A stretch of 64,000 nucleotides of DNA from Mucilaginibacter yixingensis (GTDB lineage: Bacteria; Bacteroidota; Bacteroidia; Sphingobacteriales; Sphingobacteriaceae): positions 310,001-374,000 of the forward strand of contig NZ_CP160205.1 in assembly GCF_041080815.1 (NCBI RefSeq). The letters are read 5' to 3'. Position 1 is the stretch's first letter, and each line of letters starts with the position of its first letter. The notes beneath the pieces were generated by a model. The model had not been told where the DNA came from and made no database searches. It was given only the letters and a program-made list of their open reading frames with translations. Both the position numbers and the translations under genes were made by a program. This document shows positions 34,086 to 40,742 of this stretch, one piece after another.

Positions 34086-34159
34086 GTTGATTGAGTTGAA
34101 TAAGTTGATTAGGTGAGTGATTTTATAACCATTCACTTAATCAACCCAATCAACCACTC
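34086..34159. repeat. Inverted repeat, 'GTTGATTGAGTTGA' family
   Basis: GTTGATTGAGTTGA ... AAGTTGATTAGGTGAGTG is matched by CATTCACTTAATCAACCC and AATCAAC. A second member is at 50615. It follows the helicase stop directly. Confidence 0.7.
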
Positions 34160-34195
34160 GCTATAAAATACTAGTTTTTGTTTAAGTTTACAGAT

Positions 34196-34228
34196 GGCCT
34201 CTTCGAGAAATCGGAGGGGCCTTTGTTA
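34196..34228 (+). terminator. Hairpin between convergent genes
   Basis: GGCCTCTTCG pairs with GGAGGGGCC region through several G-U pairs, followed by TTTGTT. Confidence 0.5.
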
Positions 34229-34238
34229 TTCATAGCAA

Positions 34239-34853
34239 TCAAAAATGATAGGCTGCCCCTAACCCTAATCCTGAGTTGAAGCTGGAGCTAAACAAGCTTC
34301 CGGTAGTTTTGTTTTCAGGTGTGGTAGAGTGATCGGTAATGCTTTGCGTTATCCACTGTATTGACCCCAGGCTAATGTTAATTGCGATGTGACGGGTTGG
34401 GAAAAACGCAAAGTTTGGACTTAAGGAAACAATGTTTTCTCTAATATCCATAGGATCTTTGCTGTCAAAAGAAGCAAGTACGCTTTCTGACAATAGCGGG
34501 AAGAAGGAAAACTTGTCTGTAATTTGAAAGTAATAACGCACCTCTAATCCACCCCCAATCATTTTTCTTTTAACGATGCTACCGCCGCTATAGCCTGGTC
34601 CGGCAACATAAGCAGTATCTTTCATGTAACTGTACATGGGCGTAATGCCAATAGCCCAGTGCTCGTTAATAAATTTGCCAATAGTTGGAGATATCTCAAG
34701 CTGCCGGTTTGTTGTATTGCTGCCAAAAGCTCCATTCGTTTTTTGGGTAAGATAACTTACGCTGCCGCCCAGATATAGCGTTCCCTTTTGGGTTTGGGCT
34801 TTAGCAAATAAAACACAGATGATGAAGGCTAGGGTTAAGGTGATCTTTTGCAT
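34239..34853 (-). CDS. Outer-membrane beta-barrel protein
   Basis: 204 residues with a signal peptide (MQKITLTLAFIICVLFAKAQ). Short alternating strands suit an eight-stranded barrel: TLYLGGSVSYL, EISPTIGKFINEHWAIGITPMYSYM, GGGLEVRYYFQI, FAFFPTRHIAINISLGSIQW, with a terminal aromatic (GLGAAYHF). This is the generic porin-family/OmpW-like group. No partner gene. Function unknown. Confidence 0.8.
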   Translation of the reverse strand: MQKITLTLAFIICVLFAKAQTQKGTLYLGGSVSYLTQKTNGAFGSNTTNRQLEISPTIGKFINEHWAIGITPMYSYMKDTAYVAGPGYSGGSIVKRKMIGGGLEVRYYFQITDKFSFFPLLSESVLASFDSKDPMDIRENIVSLSPNFAFFPTRHIAINISLGSIQWITQSITDHSTTPENKTTGSLFSSSFNSGLGLGAAYHF

Positions 34854-35110
34854 GGTTTAGATATTAAGTTTTGGTAGGGTAAGATAGATAAAAAAGCCAT
34901 GCTGCTGAGAGAGCGCAACGGTGATTAGCCATGTCAAGAATTAATGGTATTGATTATAAGAGGATTATTATTCAGAAACAGACGAATACTGGGGGGCTAA
35001 ATGCAGCTTTGTTTTAGTTTGAATTTGTTAAGCCGACGCCTGTTTCTTTCTAATGCCAGCTAGTAACCCGCCGATTTAGATCTTAAATTGTCAATCACCA
35101 ATTGATCATG

Positions 35111-35431
35111 TTACTTCCCAAACTCTATACTCACCGAGTCCGGATACAGTAAAGTAAGATGCTTGTCATCCAGTTTCTGAATCACAAATTTGGTGTAAGG
35201 TAAGTTGCCTTCAAACGAGGTAAAAATGGTATCGCCTTTAACAAAGTAATCCTCAGTTACGGGTGGCTGTCCGGTATCTTCGGTAAAGGTTTTATCGGTA
35301 ATTTTTAGTTTGGTGCTGCCGTCGGCTGTTTTCCATTCGCCTTTAAGTTTTGGATTTGATTTAGATCCGCAGGCCGAGAGCATTAGCATGGCAGCAAGGC
35401 AACTGAAAGAGAATAATGTAAAGGGTTTCAT
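35111..35431 (-). CDS. Small lipoprotein, lipocalin-like
   Basis: 106 residues with a lipobox (AMLMLSAC, Cys21). The mature part (LKGEWKTADGSTKLKITDKTFTED ... YFVKGDTIFTSF ... FVIQKLDDKHLTLLYPDS) has the short beta-strand pattern of lipocalin-like domains, which begin with 'L.G.W' and bind hydrophobic ligands. Ligand unknown. It is a single gene in minus orientation; no clear promoter box was found upstream. Confidence 0.7.
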   Translation of the reverse strand: MKPFTLFSFSCLAAMLMLSACGSKSNPKLKGEWKTADGSTKLKITDKTFTEDTGQPPVTEDYFVKGDTIFTSFEGNLPYTKFVIQKLDDKHLTLLYPDSVSIEFGK

Positions 35432-35477
35432 GATGAGATCAGATTGAAGTTTAAAAAATCAGGTGGTTGGTGGTAGC

Positions 35478-35557
35478 GAAGATTAGCGGTTGAAGACTAA
35501 AGATTAGGATAATTTACATACCACCAATCTCTAATCTTCAATCCTTAATCTTTATCA
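35478..35557. repeat. Inverted repeat, 'GAAGATTAG' type
   Basis: GAAGATTAGCGGTTGAAGAC and AAAGATTAGG at the left are answered by CTAATCTTCAATCC and TTAATCTTT at the right. Imperfect arms of about 30 bases. It lies between two minus-strand genes, so it may end transcription of the upstream one. Confidence 0.6.
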
Positions 35558-35857
35558 TCAATGCTTGTTTCTTAAGCGAGACTTAGCAATATATACGTGG
35601 TGGCCTTTTTTATCCACGTAAAAATAGCGCGAGTGTTTATCAATGTAAACCGCTTCGCCATTAGGGGCTACTTTGCCTTCGTATCGTTTATCGGCAACAA
35701 CAGCGGCACCTTTAGACGCCAGTTCTGATGTTTTATGGCCAACATTTGTGGCGGCATGGCCAATGCTATGGCCAATTTTTTTTACGGTTTGTGCCTGTAC
35801 CTGGCTTGCTAAAAGCAGGCCCGCGGCAAACAATACCGTTGTGAATAGCTTTTTCAT
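35558..35857 (-). CDS. Small secreted basic protein
   Basis: 99 residues. A signal peptide (MKKLFTTVLFAAGLLLASQVQAQ) is followed by an Ala/His/Lys-rich helix (TVKKIGHSIGHAATNVGHKTSELASKGAAVVADK) and a short beta-like segment with repeated Tyr-Val-Asp-Lys (VYIDKHSRYFYVDKKGHHVYIAKS). The mature protein is small and basic. I know no characterised family. Own gene by codon use and clear signal peptide. Confidence 0.7.
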   Translation of the reverse strand: MKKLFTTVLFAAGLLLASQVQAQTVKKIGHSIGHAATNVGHKTSELASKGAAVVADKRYEGKVAPNGEAVYIDKHSRYFYVDKKGHHVYIAKSRLRNKH

Positions 35858-35887
35858 AACAGGGTAAATTAAGTGTTAACAATTAAC

Positions 35888-36895
35888 TTAACTCAATTGC
35901 TCTGCCAAATGTTTCATTTCTAATGCAGGTGGGCGTTTTTGATATAAAATAGCGTAAACCGCCTCGCAAATAGGCATAAAAACTTTATAGTTTTTGTTTA
36001 CCTGGTGTAGGCAATTTACTGCATAATAGCCCTCGGCAACCATGTTCATCTCCAATTGGGCCGACTTTACCGTGTAGCCCTTGCCAATCATATTGCCAAA
36101 CGTACGGTTACGGCTAAATTGAGAATAGGCGGTCACCAGTAAATCGCCCAGGTAGGCCGATTCTTTGATATCACGGTCAATAGGGTGCACGGCCTCCACA
36201 AAACGTTCCAGCTCGCGGATGGCGTTAGAGATGAGTACCGACTGGAAGTTATCGCCATAACCTACGCCGTGACAAATGCCGCTGGCAATGGCGTAAACGT
36301 TTTTAAGTACGGCGCCATATTCGGTACCGTAAATATCATCGCTCACAATGGTTTTGATGTACCGGTTGTTAATCATTCCGGCAAAACAAGCCGCCAGTTC
36401 GGTATCAGGCGAAGCAATAGTAAGGTAGGAGAGTTTCTCCAGTGCAACCTCTTCGGCATGGCAGGGGCCGCTTAATACCAGCAGGTTACTGAATGGGATG
36501 TTGTATCGCTGATTTAAAAATTCACCAATAATCAGGTTTTCATCAGGTACGATACCTTTAATGGCCGATACCACTTTCTTGCCCGCCAGATCTTCAGGGG
36601 TAATATCTGCCAGCGCTTCTTTCAAAAAGGCCGCCGGTACGTTAAGCACAATAAATTCGGCCTGACTAATAATATGTTTTAGATCTGTACTGATGTGCTG
36701 TGCCGGTATACTTACCTCTACCGAGCTAAGGTAGTTGGGGTTATGCCTGAAACGTTCTATGTGTTCTGCCTGCGTTGCGCTGCGCATCCACCAGTAAATC
36801 TCTTTCGGGGTGGCGTTGTCAGTAAGCATTTTAATATTGGCAGTAGCCCAGCTGCCGCCACCAATAACCGCTACAGTATTTTTGTTAGTATGCAT
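35888..36895 (-). CDS. gpsA: Glycerol-3-phosphate dehydrogenase [NAD(P)+]
   Basis: 335 residues. It reduces dihydroxyacetone phosphate to sn-glycerol 3-phosphate for phospholipid synthesis. The nucleotide fold starts with VIGGGSWATANIKML (GGGSWA for the usual GxGxxG), followed by RHNPNYL, VVSAIKGI, LSGPCHAEEVA, and the catalytic region YGTEYGAVLKNVYAIASGICHGVGYGDN, with GDLLVTAYSQFSRNRTFGNMIGKG later. All expected parts are present. A TACTTTG box (one base shorter than consensus) lies about 50 bases upstream. Single gene. Confidence 0.95.
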   Translation of the reverse strand: MHTNKNTVAVIGGGSWATANIKMLTDNATPKEIYWWMRSATQAEHIERFRHNPNYLSSVEVSIPAQHISTDLKHIISQAEFIVLNVPAAFLKEALADITPEDLAGKKVVSAIKGIVPDENLIIGEFLNQRYNIPFSNLLVLSGPCHAEEVALEKLSYLTIASPDTELAACFAGMINNRYIKTIVSDDIYGTEYGAVLKNVYAIASGICHGVGYGDNFQSVLISNAIRELERFVEAVHPIDRDIKESAYLGDLLVTAYSQFSRNRTFGNMIGKGYTVKSAQLEMNMVAEGYYAVNCLHQVNKNYKVFMPICEAVYAILYQKRPPALEMKHLAEQLS

Positions 36896-37020
36896 TTATT
36901 CTAGAATATCAACCGGGCGCAGGTTGTTTGCAACCCGGAAGGACAAAGTAATGAAAAATATTATACTGTGGGAGCAGGGAATTTGCGATTTGGGTTAGCG
37001 AATGGTGTAAGATGGTTTGG

Positions 37021-37055
37021 ATCGTGTCATGCTGAGGAACGAAGCATGACACGAT
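37021..37055. repeat. Single-hairpin form of the 'TCATTGC' repeat
   Basis: ATCGTGTCATGC and GCATGACACGAT pair perfectly over TGAGGAACGAA. Same loop as at 17336, with compensating changes in the stem. Confidence 0.75.
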
Positions 37056-37061
37056 CGCAAA

Positions 37062-37093
37062 TAAAAAGCGCCATCCAGCAAAGAATGGCGCTT
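37062..37093 (-). terminator. Terminator of the tolC-adaptor operon
   Basis: On the minus strand AAGCGCCAT and ATGGCGCTT pair around TCTTTGCTGG and are followed by TTTT, 38 bases after the adaptor stop. Confidence 0.8.
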
Positions 37094-37130
37094 GTAAAAT
37101 ATCTAATTAACTGATCTCTAATTCCTAGCC

Positions 37131-38474
37131 TTACTTCTTATCCCCGCTATACAGGTTCGATTTATCAACCTTTTCTACTTCCTGTTTATCTTTCAGGGTT
37201 TTGGAGATGGCTTCAAACGGACCTGCAACCACTTCTTCGCCGCCTTTCAGGCCTGAGAATACCTGTATATAAGTGTCATCCTGAATGCCGGTAGTTACAG
37301 GCACTTGTTTCACTTTGCCGGCATCGTACACAAACACATAAGTTTTTACCTGTGGGGTGTTGGTGGTTTTTGCCTTATCGTTCTTAGGAGCAGATTTGTC
37401 TACGTCTTTTTTTGCTTTAGTGCTATCCTCACGGGTAGTTACAGACATGATGGGTACCGAAAGCGCCCTGGCTTTGTTGGTATGAATGTCTACCGTAGAT
37501 GTTAATCCCGGACGGAAAGGCGATGGGTTTTTAGCATCTTTCTTCATTACATTAGCGTACGATGTGGCATCGATACGAACCTTTACGGTAAAGTTAGTCA
37601 CCTGGTCTGCATTGGTGCCCACCACATTGGCCGAGCTGCCAATCTCGGTCACCACGCCTTTAAATTTTTTACCGTTGAAAGCATCGATCTCGATATCAGA
37701 AGAATCGCCGATGGCTACGCGGTTAATGTCGTTCTCGTTTACGTCAACGTTTACATCCATGGCGCTCAGGTCAGATATAGTCATAATCTCGGTACCGGCA
37801 AATTGCTGGGTACCCAGTACGCGCTCGCCTTTCTCTACCGATAGTTTTGATACCACACCATCAACCGGGGCATAGATGCTGGTTTTAGCCAGGTTATCAT
37901 TAGCCTCTTTAACAGAAGCGGCGGTTTGGGCCAGGCCGTAACCTGCACCGGTTAAGTTTTGTTTGGAGGCTTCCAGCGATGCTTTGGCACCGGCATATTC
38001 GGCACGGGCGGCATCAAACTCAGATGCGGTGAGTACTTTGGCTTCATACAACTCTTTGCTGCGTTTGTATTTGGCGGCCACATTATCAAAAGTAGCTTGC
38101 GCCTGCGCCAGCATTTGTTTTGAATTGCCCACGCTGGCTTTTTGGGTGTTGTATGATGCCACGGCACGATCATATCCCGATTGCAAAATATCAGGCCTGA
38201 TGCGGCACAGCAGCTGGCCTTTCTTTACCACATCGCCTTCTTTAATAGGTAACTCTACAATCTCGCCCGATACTTCCGGACTGATCTTTACCTCAACCTC
38301 CGGTTTGATCTTGCCGCTGGCAGATACCGTCTCGGTAATATCGCGTACGACGGCTTTTTCTGTAGCTATTTTTGTTTTGGCTGGCTTGCCAATTACGCCC
38401 GTCACCTTAAGTACGATGAGCAGCACAACTAAAACGCCGAAGCCGTAAAGAATATATTTGGTAGTTTTTCCCAT
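37131..38474 (-). CDS. Efflux periplasmic adaptor (MacA/HlyD type)
   Basis: 447 residues. One N-terminal membrane helix (YILYGFGVLVVLLIVLKVTGV) precedes the biotinyl-lipoyl-like halves (ISPEVSGEIVELPIKEGDVVKKGQLLCRI ... SIYAPVDGVVSKLSVEKGERVLG), an alpha-hairpin of about 90 residues, and a beta-barrel domain. A charged insert (STKAKKDVDKSAPKNDKAKT) interrupts the C-terminal part. The start at 38474 (MGKTTKYILYG) replaces a longer frame that would overlap the upstream gene. It follows the tolC-like gene by 22 bases. No inner-membrane ABC or RND pump follows; a terminator does. Confidence 0.92.
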   Translation of the reverse strand: MGKTTKYILYGFGVLVVLLIVLKVTGVIGKPAKTKIATEKAVVRDITETVSASGKIKPEVEVKISPEVSGEIVELPIKEGDVVKKGQLLCRIRPDILQSGYDRAVASYNTQKASVGNSKQMLAQAQATFDNVAAKYKRSKELYEAKVLTASEFDAARAEYAGAKASLEASKQNLTGAGYGLAQTAASVKEANDNLAKTSIYAPVDGVVSKLSVEKGERVLGTQQFAGTEIMTISDLSAMDVNVDVNENDINRVAIGDSSDIEIDAFNGKKFKGVVTEIGSSANVVGTNADQVTNFTVKVRIDATSYANVMKKDAKNPSPFRPGLTSTVDIHTNKARALSVPIMSVTTREDSTKAKKDVDKSAPKNDKAKTTNTPQVKTYVFVYDAGKVKQVPVTTGIQDDTYIQVFSGLKGGEEVVAGPFEAISKTLKDKQEVEKVDKSNLYSGDKK

Positions 38475-38496
38475 GTGATGGTTAAGCTTTAGTGTA

Positions 38497-39867
38497 TTAT
38501 AAAAGTATGGGTTTGCCCAGGTAATAGTCAATCACCTTACTGCGGAAGATCATCTGGTACCGGGCCTGTATCATATCGTTTTGTGACTTATTAAGATTGG
38601 TGAGCGAGGTGTTATAATCAAGCGAATTTACCAGTCCCACGTTATAACGTTGCTGTATCACATTAAAAGCATCTTTGTTGGCCTGGTAAGTTTGCATGGC
38701 CGATTGATACTGGTTACCCGCTGCACGCGCATCCAATACCGCCTGATAAATAGTTTTAGCCAGGTTGTTTTTGGCCAGTTGAGTGCTCACCTGTGCGTTG
38801 GCAAAATTGATCTTTGCTTTTTTTACCGAAGTATGCGCGTTGAAGCGATTAAAGATCGGTATCTGTAAACTCACACCCACGCCTTGGTAAAAGTGATCGC
38901 TCAGCTGTTCGCCAAAAGGATAGTAAGCGGTTTGGCCATTGGGTAAAAACTTACGGTTGGCATCAGAGTAGTTAGAACCTATCTGCGAAAAAAGCGCTAA
39001 TGAAGGGAAGTAACTGCCTTGAGCAACCCTCACGCCCTGTTTATAAATAGCCTCTTGTGCTTCGGCCAGTTTAACATCGGGGTTAACCGTTAGGGCGGTT
39101 TGTAAAATCTCGTCTGCTGCAAACAGGGTTTGTACGTCGGTAATCTTACTTATGTCCGGGCGTTCAACATCAATATGGGTTGATGGGTCCATCTCCATAT
39201 ATTGTTTTAGGACCAGTACAGACAGATCCAGCTGATTTTGTGCGTTAGTAAGATTCAGCTCTGCGGTTGAAACGCCTGCTTTGGCTTGCGAGAGGTCGGC
39301 CAGGGTTTGGTTGCCTACCTTAAAGTTGATATCAGAGCGATTGAGCGTTTGCTTGGCAATATCCAGTTGCTGATTGGCGGCGTTTACCAGATCCTGGTTG
39401 GTGAGGATCTGCAGAAAGTCAACAATGACGCTCAGCACCAGATCGTTTTTGATTTTGGCCGTGTTTGATTTATCGGCATCAACAACCAAACGGTTCTGAA
39501 TAATCTGGTTGCGTAGCTGCCCGCCCTGGAAAAGCGTAACCTGTGCCGTTACCGATCCATTAACCAGAAAGGTGGTTTGATTGGCCGTGTATTGATAGGT
39601 GGTAGGGTCAAGGCTTCGGCCAAAGTTATAAGATGCCTGCGGCGATGAGCTGACCGATGGCAGCATGTTGTATTTGGCCTGTTTAAGATTGGCATCATCC
39701 AATGCCTCACTAAACTGAGCCTGTTTTATGGTGAGGTTGCGCTCTAGCGCCAGGTCGACCGCCTTTTGCAGGCCAATTTTTTCTTGCGCGTTGCTGGATA
39801 ATGCTGCACACAAGAACAGAGCGCAGGCAACCGGAGTAATTTTTGATTTAAAAAATGCGCTCATCAT
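38497..39867 (-). CDS. TolC-family outer-membrane efflux channel
   Basis: 456 residues, with a signal peptide (ITPVACALFLCAALSSNAQ). Two repeats of the TolC/OEP type carry the long helices (VDLALERNLTIKQAQFSEALDDANLKQAKYNMLPSVS; ILQTALTVNPDVKLAEAQEAIYKQGVRVAQGSYFPSLALF) and strands that close with SKVIDYYLGKPILL. It forms the exit duct for the adaptor encoded next. An ATG at 39864 is an alternative start. Substrate unknown. Confidence 0.93.
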   Translation of the reverse strand: MMSAFFKSKITPVACALFLCAALSSNAQEKIGLQKAVDLALERNLTIKQAQFSEALDDANLKQAKYNMLPSVSSSPQASYNFGRSLDPTTYQYTANQTTFLVNGSVTAQVTLFQGGQLRNQIIQNRLVVDADKSNTAKIKNDLVLSVIVDFLQILTNQDLVNAANQQLDIAKQTLNRSDINFKVGNQTLADLSQAKAGVSTAELNLTNAQNQLDLSVLVLKQYMEMDPSTHIDVERPDISKITDVQTLFAADEILQTALTVNPDVKLAEAQEAIYKQGVRVAQGSYFPSLALFSQIGSNYSDANRKFLPNGQTAYYPFGEQLSDHFYQGVGVSLQIPIFNRFNAHTSVKKAKINFANAQVSTQLAKNNLAKTIYQAVLDARAAGNQYQSAMQTYQANKDAFNVIQQRYNVGLVNSLDYNTSLTNLNKSQNDMIQARYQMIFRSKVIDYYLGKPILL

Positions 39868-39951
39868 ATGGTTGTGGTACAGTCTGAAGGTTTTTGCATA
39901 AATAAGCGTTCGAAATTTTGACGGTAATAACAGACTACCTAACTTAGATCA

Positions 39952-40572
39952 ATGTACTTTTTTAAAACCCCCTGGTTACTAAAAAAAATATATCCTGCAT
40001 TAACATGGAACCGTACCCGGGGAGAAAAAGTCATTTATCTTACCTTTGACGATGGCCCTATCCCAATTGTTACACCGTTTGTTTTAAATATTTTAAAGCA
40101 ATATAATGCAAAAGCCACGTTCTTTTGCATTGGAGATAATGTTAAAAAACATCCGGAGGTTTTTAATGAGGTGAAGGCCGGGGGGCACGGCATAGGTAAT
40201 CATACCTTTAATCATTTAAAAGGATGGGTAACTGATGATGATACGTATGTTGCCAACTTTTTAAAATGTGATGAGTTGTTGCATACATCATTGTTCCGGC
40301 CGCCGTATGGGCGGATCAAGCGCTCGCAGGCGGACAAGCTGCGCGGGGTGCGTCCGGAGGTGCAGATCATAATGTGGGATATGTTGAGTGGAGATTTTGA
40401 TTTGAACCTCGACCCGGAAATTTGTTTGAAAAAAGTAATTAAGCATACGCAAAACGGCTCGGTAGTCGTTTTTCATGATAGTCTGAAAGCGTTTCCGCGA
40501 TTGGAATATGTGTTGCCCCGTGCGCTGGAATATTTAAGCAAGCAGGGCTTTTCTTTTAAGGCTTTGGCATAG
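39952..40572 (+). CDS. Polysaccharide deacetylase (CE4, NodB fold)
   Basis: 206 residues, the NodB domain only. Metal-binding motif 1 is IYLTFDDGPIP (second Asp a ligand), motif 2 GNHTFNH (both His), motif 3 FRPPYGRIKRSQ, motif 4 MWDMLSGDFD, motif 5 SVVVFHDSLKA. All residues for deacetylation of N-acetylated glycans, such as peptidoglycan or chitin-like oligosaccharides, are present. The N-terminal FKTPWLLKKIYPALTW is amphipathic rather than a clear signal peptide. It is divergent from tolC. A related CE4 domain occurs in the fusion protein at 53020. Confidence 0.92.
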   Translation: MYFFKTPWLLKKIYPALTWNRTRGEKVIYLTFDDGPIPIVTPFVLNILKQYNAKATFFCIGDNVKKHPEVFNEVKAGGHGIGNHTFNHLKGWVTDDDTYVANFLKCDELLHTSLFRPPYGRIKRSQADKLRGVRPEVQIIMWDMLSGDFDLNLDPEICLKKVIKHTQNGSVVVFHDSLKAFPRLEYVLPRALEYLSKQGFSFKALA

Positions 40573-40685
40573 CCGCAGGGTACATAGTGTATCGGGCGGC
40601 GTTAAAAGCAAGCGGCGGATAATAGCCCGCTTATTTGGAAGCGCTTGTTTTTAAGGTTTTATTTACCTCAATTAAACAATAATTA

Positions 40686-40718
40686 TTTGTTGCGATTGGG
40701 TTAAATGTGTTAGTTTTG
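40686..40718 (+). promoter_or_regulatory. Promoter of sucA
   Basis: TTTG (40686-40689), 21-base spacer, TAGTTTTG (40711-40718), 24 bases before the sucA ATG. Both boxes fit the consensus. Confidence 0.75.
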
Positions 40719-40742
40719 TACCGTTTTACAGATTGGTTTTAC

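Noticed and set aside
33816..34136. His/Arg-rich minus-strand frame at the helicase 3' end
   Set aside because: Mirror of the helicase Arg/Gly tail; composition is explained by the sense strand.
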